Positions 45,101-56,439 are shown, numbered from the stretch's first letter. The stretch: 64,000 nt of DNA from Priapulus caudatus (GCF_000485595.1 NW_014577256.1:1-64000); one strand, 5' to 3'. Numbers and translations: made by a program. The notes: generated from the sequence alone by a model not told the origin.

Positions 45101-48100
45101 CGCTACCAGCCAGGGTTCGATATTATGCGTGCTAAATGTGACTTCATTTTTGATAATAGCGACCTCAAAATTCCTTCACGTGAAAAATTTAGTACGCAGT
45201 CTTTTTCACTGTGAGTAGATTATATTCAATAGAGGGACGTCGGAATTATAGAGATATACTGTTAACAGAATATTTTTTTACATACTGCTTGCTTGTATTT
45301 TTAAACTTTCCCTTCCTTCGGTTGATTTAGCACCCAGGATTTAGGGGATTTTTCATACCTCAATAGCAGAAACTTCATGAAGACACTTCTCTGCCGAATG
45401 GGTCGAGGAGGTAGGACTCAGAGCTGGAGACAGGATAGGATGGAGAGTGTGCGATGGTGGTATATACTCCACACCACTCTCTGAAACATAAAGCATAGAT
45501 GTAAAATTAGTTTTCTTACAATTTCATTTCACCTCTAGTGCAGAATACTGTGGTTAGGCTTGCTTGAAAAAAATATAGCATATGAGATGTTAAATCTGAG
45601 ATATCCATGATGCTGGTGATGCATTCATTTGAACAGTAATCTTATTTTAGGATTGCAAGAGTAAATTTGTGTACCTAGGCACAAAAATTGTGCAATGGCA
45701 TCTGTTCCTTGTTTACACACATCTGAAATACAAGGAAAACGAATAAGTAATGCTACAGAAATACCTTTCTACGTAGTGTTACATTACAACTGACCTCGCT
45801 ATTTTCTAACAAACCAGCATATTCAAAGTAGGCTGAATAATTTACATACTACAAGAAAAGGCTGCCGGCTGGCATGCATCCAGACACTAAATGAAAGTGT
45901 CAATGACACTGTAGCTCACCACAAAAAAGGACACAAATGAGCAACCATCCACGTACATTATAGAAACGATTGCCATCTGTATATCGCAATAATAATTTAT
46001 AAACCCAAATGAATCACAATTTGTGACCGTAGATGGCGCTATACCCGCTTTGTAGCAATGGCGTTTGAAATAAATGGGTAATGCTATCACCCGGGCGTGG
46101 AGGGAGGTGACCGCAACGTGGCAGCACTAGTGTTGGGATAGTGTTAGGATTAGGGTCAGGGTCAGGGTTAGGGTTAGGGTTAGGGTTAGGGTTAGGATTA
46201 GGGTTAGGGTTAGGGTTAGGGTTAGGGTTAGGGTTAGGATTAGGGTTAGGGTTAAGGTTTTTGCATCATGATATCTGTCCCCACACCATAGATTAATTTT
46301 TGTGGATTACAATGCCTATATATAGCGCGGCGATTACATATATATTTAGTGTGAGGGTTAGTGTTGGCGGTGTTGGAGTGAGGTTTACCGTTAGGGTTAA
46401 CGTTTTGAACGTCATCGTCAACGTTATCACGTGACCTCCCTCCACGCCCGGGGGATAGCAACACCCGAAATAAATAGGTTATGCTGCGTTCCGACATGTT
46501 TTGTAAAACTTTACTCTAATATAGACGTTTTATCGGCAGGGTGGAGAGGAAATACCAATTTTGCATCCAGATGAGACGGGATACTAGAGAAGCGTTGCCG
46601 AAAGGAGGTGTTTATCCGAAGTGCTGCGGACGACGAACCATGGCCAATAGCCTCAGCTGACGATGTCAAGGTGAGCTAAAATTAACCATGTACAATGATA
46701 TTGTCAATGAAATCTTGTAAAACGAACCAGACGAGTGTGACACCACAGACTGTTTGTGTCTATATAATATGCTATATAATTGCCAAACCCTACCTAATTT
46801 GCATAATTTTTTTTTTAAATATCAATTCCCCTAGCCTTTATTCATTCACATACCAAAAATGAGCAAAATCCGTTGAACCTGAACTGACTAATGGCAATTC
46901 CCATTTCTGCCAAAAAATTGCCGTGGCTTGAAAGTACGTCGACTAGCGTGCTTCAAAATAGGACGTTTAATATGGGAGCATAGCAGTAACAACTATACCC
47001 AATTTCAAACATGTGGGTCAAACGGTTCCTGAGTTATCATTGACCGTAGCAAAATGTTGACGGACGGACGTACGACGGACGGACGGAAGGACGTACGACG
47101 GACGGACGGACGTACGACGGACGAACGGACGGACGTACGACGGACGGACGGACGGACGTACAATGGAAGGACGGACGGACGTACGACGGACGACGACCCA
47201 TGGCAATAGCTCAGCTTGACGATGTCAAGGTGAGCTAAAAAAAACAAAGGTATAAAACCTAGCTGCACCAGCATCAAAAAGTACTTTTACTCTACCTGGT
47301 CTGGGATATTCCATATTATCAGCATCCAGGATGACAACTTCAAGGGACCGAAGGTTACAGCAAGACTTGTGAAGTCGTGTTATCATATTGTTGGATATGT
47401 CCAATGTGCGTAGACTCTGCAGTTGATGCAATGCTGCAGGAAGGCTCTGAAGCTTGTTTCCTACAAACAACACAGAGCAAAGAATTAAAATGACAATGTC
47501 ATTTTTTTACATTTGTATATTTTTAAGGGAATACTTGACTCTAGGTTCTAGGGTTATTTTCGGTTGATTTAGGTTAAAATTATGCTTCATTAAAAGTTTT
47601 ATGGTTCAATATTTATTAGAAATATTTTAAAAAAATGTTTTACAACTGACGGCTATACCATTGCTTACAACGATGGTGGCGCCAATGGCAGTGCACATAC
47701 TGAAAAGTTGCGCAAAGCAACGTTTCGGCTGCAGGCTACAGACCGAGGGTGTTTCTGATTTATTAATTTAAGAGCAGAAGGACTACAATATCGTATAAAC
47801 GACATATAGTTTCACTTATAATATGGATAAATTTGTCCTAAAATGAATACCGTTCGGTTAAATAACATTTACGTATAAATATAATTGCACTTTTATGATT
47901 AGCCCTCGGTCTGCAACGTGCAAAATATTTTGGCAAATGCGCAACTTTTTCAGGGTGGCAGCACGGTCGTGGGTGTCATGTCAGTGCCCAAAAATAAAGA
48001 ATTCGAAATTCAATGTTGTTTTATGACAAATGTGAATTCGTAATTATAGATATTTATAGGTATGTGCTATTATTTATAAAGCTACTATCATAATATACTC

Positions 48101-51100
48101 TCAAATTCTAGAGTAAAGTATTCCTTTAAGTATACAATTATCCTTTATTGTATTTGTATTTAAAAAAAATTCACATTAAATGCACGTAGGGGGCCTACTA
48201 ACAGTACTAAGTAAATCCTCAATTCACATATCAGTTTTCGTGTAGGCTACCTATAGCAATAAGCATGTGAATGTAAATGTGATTATACAGCAATTTACAT
48301 CTCGTTTTGCGAAATAGAATATATCCATTTCTGATTAACTGCCCATAATCTACTGCTGTTATTAGGCATGCACTTGTGGGCCATCAGTGATAGCAGACGA
48401 GGCATCAGATGTGAATTTACTATGAAATATTTTAACTGTAAGTAATGCATTAAATAGATCTGCAGTAATGTAGACACTGCAATGCAATGAAAAGTTAAGG
48501 AACTCACAAACTCCCTCTTCCCCTTCCCTGACCTTTTGAACTTAGACCTCCAGATTTGATCTAATTCCATCCTTTCAGATCTCCCTCCTACATGCAAAAT
48601 ATAACTGTCATAGATGAACTAGATGCATAGATGATTTAGATTTGTGCGACTAAAGTTGACACACGTGACATAGGTACACACGTTATAGATACCACGTTTG
48701 GCAAACTACAGACTGGAAGTCACCATTTTATATCGTATTATATGAATATATAAATAAATAAATAAATATATAAATGGACTATATTATATCAAGAGCTCAT
48801 AATAGAGAAGAGTATGACACCGTTTTAACAGCGTTTTACATAGTTTTCAACTTGTAAATATTCTATCAATATGTGAATACATGTATTCAAACTTTACCTT
48901 GTTTTCGTCTATGCTTCTCTCTTAATCATAGGACACCACCAATTTACCTGAAAATCGTATGTGTTCTTCAAAAAAGTTCTTTGAATACGACACGGTTTCA
49001 CACAGTTTTCCCAAATGATCGTATGTATTCGGCGCAAGTTTATTATCGGATTAGTGTTCTATTGTCTATGACGGAACGCTAGGGGCTGTTGGGGATATTA
49101 GCATAGATATTAGGCATCAAATTGTATTCAGCGTGTAGCGTTTCCAGCGTGCTAGAAATAAATGTGTGCTCATGGCGAGCTAGCAGCTGATTTTAGCTGT
49201 GTTGCCATCGTGTTCCTGATGATAAGCAAGCGAAACAAGTGCTGTTACTGTGCTTACCTAATATGCCCAACAGCCCCCAGCGTCCCATAGTTACAACCTG
49301 GTGCTGCCGTCGCATTATCAACATGTGCCGAATACATGCGATCATTAGGGAAAACTGTGTGAAACTGTGTTGTATTCAAGAAACTTTTTTGAAGAACACA
49401 TACGATTTTTATGTAAATTTGTGGTGTCATATGATTAAGGGAGAATCATAGACGAAAACAAGGTAAAGTTTGAATATATTTATTCACATATTGATAGAAT
49501 ATTTACAAGTTGAAAACTATGCAAAATGCTGTTAAAACGGTGTCATACTCTTCTCTATTATGAGCTCTTGATTATATCAGACCACTACAAAAAATTCATG
49601 CTAGATAAAATATATACGTAATTACATTATATATTTACCTTTAACATTTAATGTCTGCAAAACTTGTAATTTCCCTATTGTTTCTGGTAGATATTTAAGG
49701 CGATTATTTTGAAGATTTAAAACCTGTGAACAAAGAAACATAATACTGCAGTCCAAGAATAATCAACTCTTTCATCATTTGCTACTTTTTTATGCATACT
49801 CATACAGATGTGCTAGTTTAATGTACTGTCATACAATGCTCCTGCAGGCACATAAACATTTCGGTATGATCTTATAGCAAAGTTTTATACATTCATTGTG
49901 TGCACCTTTCATTATTACATTTCAATAGGAGGGAAGAATACTTACTTGCAATGCATTCATGTTACCAATTTCATCTGGCAGCTGCTCTAAGAGATTGTTA
50001 TGTATATCCAATACCTTAAAAGCACAAACATACAGACTGTTAAATACCATTAATTGAAACAGGAAAGCCTTGCCTAATGTGAGGTTCGGAAATGAACTCC
50101 TAAGATCAAGTGCAGGGTAGATGGTTTATTTGAGAACAAACAAAAACCCCTAGGGAGCCAAGTACGAGATGGGGCCAGATGAGACGGGATACTAGAGAAG
50201 CGTTGCCGAAAGGAGGTGTTGATCCGATGCGCTCAGCGCAGATCTTGCGCGCAGTTCCGCGGCAAGGCGCACGCGACCGCGGGAACGTCCTACGACAGTA
50301 TGCAGCGCTGGCAGCTATGGACCCGTGCGCCGAATGCATAGGCCGGCGCACAGATCCATAGCTGCCAGCGAAGTCGACAATTTTACCGGGAATACAATGA
50401 AAGAGCTCAGCTGCATTGAGCTGCTGTTGTTTGAAAGTTCAATGAAAATATAAATAAAAGTGTCAACAGTTTCTACTTCTACACTGTGTTGTATAAGTTT
50501 TATTATGAATTGTATTTTATTATGCGTCAGCGGCTTCATGTAACGAGCCACCGTAGCCACCGTATGCCACGTGCCACCGTAGTAATCACAATGCCAACTT
50601 CGCGTGCAACAACTGCCCTGGGTCACACGATAACAAGGCGGCATAATGCCTCTCACCTGGTGGATGCTGACCGATAGAAATTTCTAGGCAGCAGAACGCT
50701 TTCTTCTACTCCCAATCTGATCCAGCATGGCAGCCTAGTGCTGCCATCTGTTTGCGACTACCCTCGTCTAGCTTTTATCTTCTTTAGCCACTCGAGGGCA
50801 GCACCAAACAATCACAACAAAACACTCCATGACAGATGGCGCTCTCGCTCTAGTCAGGTCCCTTAGCTTCATGATCGTTACAGAGCTGACAAAAGCATCA
50901 AACTTGGCACAGTTGTAGCCTATGGTAGTACTCTATGAATTCATAGAGGGGGGCCGTATATAATATATATACCAATGTAGATATTCCTTTTTAGAAGTGA
51001 ATTACAGATGATTGAAAATTTTCGAACCACGGCGAACGCGGACTGAGCGTATATATATAGTTTGAACCCCCCCCCCGGCGCATACGCTATTGCGCTATTA

Positions 51101-54100
51101 GACGGCGAGAAAGGTGATTAACTCTCATATCTCGCAAACGAATTGAGCTACATTTCTATAAATTTAGATACATATAAACACGTCTTAGTTATAATCCCCG
51201 TGAACTTTGAGTTTATTGAATCACGAATAGTTTAATTAAGTACCAAAAATATACGCACGGTATCACTTATAGGCTAATATATACGCGCGGCTATGGCACG
51301 TAGGATAGTGTACTAACTATCTCGCGAAGGATTTGAGTTACATTTCTAGAATTCTAGAAACCTATAAACACATACATCTCTTAGCTATGGTCTCTGTAAA
51401 TTTTGAGTTTATTGAAGCACGAATAGTTTAAACAACCAAAAAATATACGCACGGTATCGTCATAGACATAGGATAATATATACGCGCAGCTATGGCCCGT
51501 AGGATAGTGTACTAATATCTCGCGAACAATTTGAGTTACATTTTCTAAAATTCTAGATACATATTAACACGTCTTAGCTATGGTCTGTGAATTTTGAGTT
51601 TGTTAAAGCACAAATAGTTTAATTAATTACCAAAAATATACCACAGGTATCGCTCATAGGCTAATACATACGCGCGGCGTATGGACGCGTAGAATAGTGG
51701 AGTAACTAAGCTAGAATCGCGAAGGAAGGAGGGCGGAAAGGAAATTTGGAAGGGAAGAAAAGAGGGAGAATAGTGTACTACTCTAATATCTCGCGAAGGA
51801 TTTGAGTACATTCTAAATTCTAGATCTATAGACAGATGTCTTAGCTATACTCTCCGTGAATATTGAGTTACGATTAGTCACGATTAGTCAATATATTAGC
51901 AAATATATGCGCGCGGAAGTGAATTACAGATGATTAAATGTTCGAACCACCCGACTCCGAACCCCCCTACCGCGCCCACCTGTACTGTGTGTACTGGCGC
52001 ATTGTACAGCTGGTACATGTATTGGCATTCTATAGAGGCGGGCGCGGTAGGGGGGTTCGGAGTCGGGTGGTTCAAACATTTAACCATCTGTAATTCACTT
52101 CTAAGAAATATCTGCATTGGGCACCCCCTCTAATAATTATAGTACTGCCATAAGCTACAACTCTGCCAAGTTTAAGACTTTTGTCACTCCTGTAACGATT
52201 CATCCCATATTTTGCACTAAGGGACTACTCTGGCTCAATTCACCACTGCCACAAGTCGATTCTCTAAGTAGAATTTCTAACGCTTTTTTACTACAAGTTT
52301 TATAGCAGCCACGTTACTCGTATCCTATGTATTAAGATTTGCACTTCTAAAAGTTGCAAAGGAAATAAAAATCTGACCATAATTTCATGAAAAATTTGAT
52401 GAAATAGTGATAAGAAATAGTGCCCCAGAGCTCCGCCCACTTTAAAAATGGTGCTAGCATTGCGGCAGTAGTATCCTGAGTTGTACGAAGGGGGCACTGC
52501 ATGCAGTTTGTCACAACAACACAAACTGTGACAATTCTACATGTTACACTAATATACATTTATATCTTGCAAACTTTTTTCTATTTGATTAAATAAATTG
52601 GCTTTATAGAGCTATACGTAATTGAGAAGGACAGAAAGCTAGTAATTGTTGGCGACTTATGCAACCTAAATTGAACTATGTTGTAAACATCTTACTACCA
52701 TACCCGTATTAGAAATAGGTCCTCCAGTTTTCCTCCTGCCTTCAGGGAAGAGATTTCATTGTCATACATCAGCAGGGACTAGAGAGACAATTATAGAATA
52801 CATATCATTAGTGACATATCCATGGAAAACTTCTAGCAAGCTCAGACCTCACTATGCAACCCCTTTTCCAGTTTATAGATATCTGCTTTAAAAAAGAAAT
52901 GATTCAAACAGATTCAGGTTAAATTAACTACGTCAATTTTGTTGCAATTTTTTACAATAAAAGTAAGTACTAATGGGACTAAATGTATCCCAAAATTCTT
53001 ACCTGATAAGATTGTTTCTCACATAGTTAAAAATCCAAAAAAACTTGGGCGATTTGATATATTGATCACGACATTAAATGCTTCTATGGGCTATGTATGA
53101 GTCACGAGTGTTTGTTCACATCAAACAAAATGGCAAAATAGGAAGTATAATGCAGCAATTTAACCATAACAAGTGCCGCATAGCGACAGCGCTCATCTAA
53201 CGTCTACTGCGGTGACTCTGTGGTGGAGTGGTGGGATTCTAGTAAACCCTGTTAGTCCCAAATGTGTTCACATACACGCCGAAACAGTGGAATGCACAGG
53301 GATGGTATCAGGAACCTTCTCAAAAGAATGTTCGTTGGGATCGTTATGAAAGTTGCCACGAGATGGCGCGTACGTTTAAGTGTCTTCAGATTAAAGATGG
53401 AAGCTCCCATCATATACGTAGTAGCAACAACTATCTGCAAGACAGAATAGGTAAGCACTCATCCATTTACCTACGCAAGCCTACAGGCTGCGCAATAGAG
53501 AGCTGCCACCTGTAACCAATTAAGGCAAAAACTCCAGTCCCACCAACACATGCACTGGCAGTAGCCACTGGCAGTGGCATACGTTACATGTAACATACTG
53601 ACAGTACAGAATGCCATATAAATTATACGATTTAAGGAGCATAAACCTTCTTTAACCAAATTTAGCTTTTGAAATTTCACTGTGACATTGTAGCCTCATA
53701 CATCCAGGCATGTATAGATTCTACTAGCAAACCCAGCAGTCAAATTCTTTCTAACAGACAGTCAACAAATCCATGTTTAACCCTCCTCTTGAGGGTCAAA
53801 AGGTTATCTGACACTTACTCTTCGCATGTCAGCAGAAAGTAGATTTCATGGTCCTTTCAATAATGCCATAAAAATGCTAGGTCACCGCTGAAAGAAAAAA
53901 GTTTTTCAATCGCTCCGTCAGACCATGTCCTCAGAAAATGTCTAAAATCTGCCCTGTGCCCATTGACCTTTGACCTGTGACCTCCAATTTCGGCACAGTG
54001 ATGGCTTTTCCTACCATGATGCTATACACCGACTATCACGAGCCTAGGTCGAGCCGTTTAGATTTGTGCCGCAATTCTGCATTTCCTCCCTATACCTTAA

Positions 54101-56382
54101 GTTAAGGAGTGAATGTTCCCCCTTATTTTACACCTCTTGACCTTTGACCTTTGACCCCCAGCTTCGACATCCCAATTCGTTTTCGGATTACCCCCCCACG
54201 TCCCGAATATCGTGACCGTACGTCGAGCGGTTAAGATTTGTGCCCAACTGTTGACGCACGGACGATCATGCGATTCTACAAGCTGCATCTGACTATGTCA
54301 GATGAGCTAAAAAGTGAACAGAATCACTTATATTTTGTGAAAAAGTCAACATAATTTTTTTACTTTTACTATTTACGGTGACATAATCACATTTGATACT
54401 AAACCGTGCCATATAAAATGCAACTATTGATGATTTCTAAAATTCTGATGGTGGGTATTAAACCTATCAGGGCATATTTTACTTCACACTATTATTACAT
54501 TGCCAAAAAAATGTTTTCAGATATTTTTTCAACAGAACTCACAACTGATTTAAACAAACCTCTTTTCTAAAGCATTTGCACAAGGAAAATATTCCTGAGG
54601 GCACTTCATTGCAACCACATCCAGAAACGTCAAACACTGGCTCTGGGTTCTCCTGTGCCTGAAATCATATTCGCCATATCATATTGTGAAAATACTTATT
54701 ATATTTCAGACTCAAATGTATAAAGTGAAACACTGCTGTAGATTTAATGCATATTTCCAATCAAATTTGGTATAAAATAGACTACATGCAGCAAAATTAA
54801 AGTGTTCTATATTCACTGTAAATATTTTTAGTGTTTTAAAAACTGTCAATGATTATTTGCTTGCAATGCCTGTGGTGCCACTATTTGTCCTGCTCTGGCA
54901 AAGTTAAGAAAATTCAACTTTCAGCTGCACGCAACAGACTAACATTGTTTATTATTTATTAACTTTTAAGAGAAAAACTTAAAGTGTTGAAATACGTTAC
55001 ATATTACTATTTAGTATAGTCACATATTATCAAATATCAGTCAGATTATGTATGTATTCATCCCAAACAGAAAGTTGTTCAGATAAATACTAGTTAAGTT
55101 TATATTAAAACAAAACTCCTGTGATTGGTTCCCAGTCTCAAATATGCAAAATGAAAATTCACAAGCGATAACATAGTCAGGGGGCAGCAATAGTCAAGTA
55201 ATGTCATGACAGCACCAATGATTACTGAATTTCAATATTTATAACCAAAAGTAATTATTTCTCAAATACATTGAAAAATGAAAATGTGCAATAAAATATA
55301 TTCTCACCTCATATGCTACTTATTACAATAAGTTAATGACTTAAACATTACTATAAACTTGTGCTATTATAGAATATATTTTTAAGCGTTTGAAACAAAG
55401 TAACAAATACATTGTGAAAAAGGTGTGGATACAGGGTACCAATCCATAAACTTTCATCGCAAGATGCAAGAATCTTTTGTGATCAAACAGGAACCAAAGT
55501 TAAATTAAAACTTTAATTGTTGCTTATAGAGATAAAATTAACGATGTAAGAGTGCTCTAAGACATGTTAGCCATACTGTAAACACTTGCTGTTACACGAG
55601 CAATGCTAGTAGCTTTTGGAACAGAACAAATGTCAATGCGTGATTATAGAAATTTGTAGGTATATGCTATTATATATGCACTTACTATCATAATGTACTA
55701 TCATAATTCTAGAGGAAAGTTTAAGAAAAAGTAAAGTTTAAGAAAATGTGAGAATGGTCCAGAAAATGTTTTAAAATGTTGTCTTATCACTGATAATAGA
55801 AATGTGCATGTGAACACTATTTGTTATGTGAGACGCAGGGTTGTATAGCCAGGTCGACAATTTTAGTGCTGGCTAATATCAGTAAATATAAATTACTATA
55901 ATAGAAACATGGTGGTTAGTCAGCTATACTGCATCATGTACTGTGCGCTGTATGACGTGATCAGATGATGATTTTACGCATAATTATTGTTGAGATTAAA
56001 CTCAGTTATTTTTAAATTATTACTAAGTGCATCAATTGTGATTATTTGTAGATTGCACACTATTTTGAAGGTAATTTTACATAAACTCAATCATTTTTGT
56101 GCCGGTTGCATGTTAATTAAAGCTGCGTGCCAGTCGGCCAACGGCCCAACACACCAGAGCCGGCTATTACTGACCGGCGCCAACCGGCGTAGATACAACG
56201 GTCGTGATACGTATCATAATAATTAATATACTCTCAAATTCTAGACTATTGTTACTAGCCGTATAATAAAATTAACTAGTCTTCTAAATCAATCATTGAA
56301 TGACATTTACCAGGTATAGTTTGTGCGACAGCTTCTGTGAATCCAACTTTGACTTCGCCTTCTTTTTTTTAAATATTGGCAT
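34153..56382 (-). CDS. LRSAM1: E3 ubiquitin ligase LRSAM1 (LRR, coiled coil, SAM, RING), complete, 22 coding exons
   Basis: Exons in gene order: 56382-56311, 54658-54560, 52778-52704, 50014-49946, 49723-49639, 47460-47296, 45722-45675, 45480-45359, 44636-44607, 42785-42663, 42277-42190, 40851-40755, 39382-39312, 38942-38843, 37129-37042, 36836-36762, 36031-35951, 35681-35586, 35183-35085, 35002-34874, 34755-34468, 34275-34153. They total 2223 nt, all phases agree, and the product is 740 residues (human about 720). The order LRR, coiled coil, SAM, C-terminal RING is diagnostic. In animals it ubiquitinates TSG101 and bacteria-associated targets at endosomes. All introns are GT-AG except the one after 44607, which is GC-AG. 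The start Met at 56382 was chosen because MPIFKKKK matches the conserved LRSAM1 N-terminus; an upstream in-frame Met at 56520 adds only a Ser/Thr-rich repeat. Introns are 80 bp to 2.7 kb and rich in mobile DNA. Confidence 0.93.
34468..35183 (-). CDS. LRSAM1: LRSAM1 exons 19-21: SAM domain and linker
   Basis: Exon 19 (35183-35085) encodes [18 protein letters not shown], highly conserved in LRSAM1. Exon 20 (35002-34874) encodes [20 protein letters not shown], and together with [13 protein letters not shown] of exon 21 (34755-34468) completes the SAM fold. The linker has [13 protein letters not shown] where vertebrate proteins carry P(T/S)AP motifs for TSG101; here no exact P(T/S)AP is present. 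Exon 21 ends in the first half of the RING (ECVVCMDQE). Confidence 0.9.
35431..35574. mobile_element. Small MITE in LRSAM1 intron 18, interrupted by gap
   Basis: The ends GGGCCCGTTGTCAGAAAC (35431) and GTTTCTGACAACAGCCCC (35557-35574) are inverted copies; inside are repeated AAGTTAATG words. A 25-N gap (35479-35503) falls in the centre. The right end lies about 10 bases from the 5' splice site of exon 18 (donor GT at 35585-35584). Confidence 0.75.
35479..35503. other. Assembly gap (25 N)
   Basis: The gap lies within the intronic MITE and touches no exon. Confidence 1.
35586..42277 (-). CDS. LRSAM1: LRSAM1 exons 11-18: central coiled coil
   Basis: Eight exons (42277-42190, 40851-40755, 39382-39312, 38942-38843, 37129-37042, 36836-36762, 36031-35951, 35681-35586) encode an almost unbroken charged helix rich in E, K, Q, R and L, including [20 protein letters not shown] and [16 protein letters not shown]. 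Intron 12 holds a complete non-autonomous Helitron (39776-40518). Exon junction codons V, R, K and S are split and restore the frame. Confidence 0.9.
36091..36134. repeat. (GA)n microsatellite
   Basis: About 22 GA units in LRSAM1 intron 16, next to an A-rich run. Confidence 0.95.
37855..37890. repeat. (CCA)n microsatellite
   Basis: Twelve CCA units in LRSAM1 intron 14. Confidence 0.95.
39776..40518 (-). mobile_element. Complete non-autonomous Helitron in LRSAM1 intron 12
   Basis: On the minus strand it starts TCTATATATATAAAG (flanking base A) and ends with a hairpin CCCGG-GCAACG-CCGGG, then TATCCCG-CTAG (flanking base T). TC start, 3' hairpin, CTRR end and A|T insertion are the four marks of a Helitron. 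It is 743 bp long, has no coding capacity, and contains a tRNA-Arg-like segment (40204-40280) and a (CCATCC)n array (39870-40078). It presumably moved using a Helitron helicase such as the relic at 19678-20258. Confidence 0.85.
40204..40280 (-). repeat. tRNA-Arg-like segment inside Helitron
   Basis: The minus strand has A-box-like TGGCCTAATAGCTAG, CTCCTAC at the anticodon-loop place, and B-box GGTTCGAGTCCC. The stems are imperfect, so it is not a functional tRNA. It could still act as an internal pol III promoter. Confidence 0.65.
41528..42040 (+). repeat. Dispersed repeat family B, copy 1 (3' hairpin then GATGAGCT)
   Basis: About 510 bp, nearly identical to 53789-54313. It contains TTGACCTTTGACCTTTGACC, TCGAGCCGTTTAGATTTGTG and a GACGCACGGACG run, and ends with CATCTGAC-TAT-GTCAGATG, an 8-bp hairpin with a 3-nt loop, then AGCTCAAAAA. 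Further fragments lie at 29830-30000 and 63797-64000. The class is unknown. Confidence 0.75.
42663..45722 (-). CDS. LRSAM1: LRSAM1 exons 7-10: post-LRR segment and start of coiled coil
   Basis: Exon 7 (45722-45675, 48 nt) encodes [15 protein letters not shown], the helix after the LRRs. Exon 8 (45480-45359) starts [16 protein letters not shown]. Exon 9 (44636-44607) is only 30 nt ([10 protein letters not shown]) and is followed by a GC donor. Exon 10 (42785-42663) begins [20 protein letters not shown] and opens the long coiled coil. The phrases match known LRSAM1 proteins in order. Confidence 0.9.
43368..44107 (+). repeat. Dispersed repeat family A, copy 1
   Basis: Begins AATGAAAGTGTCAATGACAC..TAGCTCACC and ends in a (GGAC)n run, then CTTGAC-GAT-GTCAAG (a hairpin with a 3-nt loop), then GTGAGCTAAAA. 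The second copy is at 45888-47240. The end resembles family B (hairpin plus GAGCTAAAA), so the families may be related. No coding capacity. Confidence 0.75.
46082..46460. mobile_element. Inverted-repeat element with TTAGGG-array core
   Basis: The left end TGCTATCACCCGGGCGTGGA (46082-46111) and right end (46431-46460) are inverted 30-bp copies with about three mismatches. The centre has about 19 TTAGGG-type units (46144-46257) and further GTTAGGGTTA words. Comparison with 43368-44107 shows it is a clean insertion into a family A repeat. Confidence 0.82.
46144..46257 (+). repeat. Interstitial (TTAGGG)n array
   Basis: About 19 units, most of them exact GTTAGG, with a few GGATTA and GGGTCA variants, in the core of the inverted-repeat element. 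Confidence 0.95.
47296..56382 (-). CDS. LRSAM1: LRSAM1 exons 1-6: N-terminus and leucine-rich repeats
   Basis: Exon 1 (56382-56311) encodes [11 protein letters not shown]. Exon 2 (54658-54560) encodes [20 protein letters not shown], the cap-like first repeat. Exon 3 (52778-52704) gives [12 protein letters not shown], exon 4 (50014-49946) [17 protein letters not shown], exon 5 (49723-49639) [17 protein letters not shown], and exon 6 (47460-47296) [15 protein letters not shown] and [14 protein letters not shown]. These are about five to six LxxLxLxxNxLxxLP repeats, each mostly one exon. Introns 3 and 5 contain long fold-back elements (50840-52235 and 48783-49577). Confidence 0.92.
48783..49577. 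mobile_element. Fold-back element with about 310-bp arms in LRSAM1 intron 5
   Basis: The left arm (48783-49092) and right arm (about 49263-49577) are inverted copies with scattered differences, for example TCAAGAGCTCATAATAGAGA with its complement, and GAACGCTAGGGGCTGTTGGG with CCCAACAGCCCCCAGCGTCC. The spacer is about 170 bp. No coding. Confidence 0.85.
50170..50375. repeat. Dispersed GC-rich repeat, copy 2 (inverted to 28940)
   Basis: Begins AGATGAGACGGGATACTAGAG and ends GATCCATAGCTGCCAGCG, the reverse complement of 28940-29150 with moderate divergence. It lies in LRSAM1 intron 3. Confidence 0.75.
50840..52235. mobile_element. Fold-back element with tandem-repeat core in LRSAM1 intron 3
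   Basis: The arms of about 190 bp (50840-51035 and 52040-52235) are inverted copies, for example GTAGCCTATGGTAGTACTC with its partner and GAAGTGAATTACAGATG with its partner. Between them are 3.5 to 4 tandem units of about 190-200 bp (51128-51900), marked by ATCTCGCGAA..TTTGAGTTTATTGAA..TACGCGCGGCTATGG. A shorter inverted pair (51916-51982 with 52036-52103) sits at the right end. Confidence 0.85.
51128..51900. repeat. Tandem repeat, period about 190-200 bp
   Basis: ATCTCGC marks recur near 51128, 51319, 51517 and 51786; the last interval includes a GGAAGG-rich insertion. It is a satellite-like array inside the fold-back element. Confidence 0.8.
53789..54313 (+). repeat. Dispersed repeat family B, copy 2
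   Basis: Close match to 41528-42040, including the terminal hairpin CATCTGAC-TAT-GTCAGATG and AGCTAAAAA. It lies in LRSAM1 intron 2. Confidence 0.8.
54659..56310 (-). other. LRSAM1 intron 1
   Basis: 1.65 kb of AT-rich DNA with no clear repeat border and no other coding signal. Confidence 0.6.
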
Positions 56383-56439
56383 ATCGGTTCGACTTGATTC
56401 TTTATCAGATACTGTTTCTGTGGGTAGAATTTGTTTGGA

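Larger units (their letters stand above)
45888..47240 (+). repeat. Dispersed repeat family A, copy 2, with nested insertions
   Basis: Matches 43368-44107 but is about 600 bp longer. The excess consists of a telomere-repeat-cored inverted-repeat element at 46082-46460 and a mixed block at 46562-46680 that includes a fragment of the 28940 repeat. The (GGAC)n part (47058-47190) is expanded. Confidence 0.8.

Noticed and set aside
46144-46257. Chromosome end or telomere
   Set aside because: The array is short, has variants, sits between inverted repeats, and has unique gene sequence on both sides.
47005-47277. Arg/Ser/Val-rich frames of 62-90 codons on the minus strand
   Set aside because: They translate the GGACGTAC(GG)n repeat of family A.
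48480-48600. Possible LRSAM1 exon between exons 5 and 6 (basic peptide with splice-like borders)
   Set aside because: Exon 5 (ends K plus G) and exon 6 (starts GA) join directly to give VKGNKLQSL, the expected LRR; the extra peptide has no place in the family.
52843-52890. Possible LRSAM1 exon encoding [11 protein letters not shown]
   Set aside because: Exon 2 (54658-54560) joins exon 3 in frame with the expected sequence; the candidate has a weak donor and no family match.
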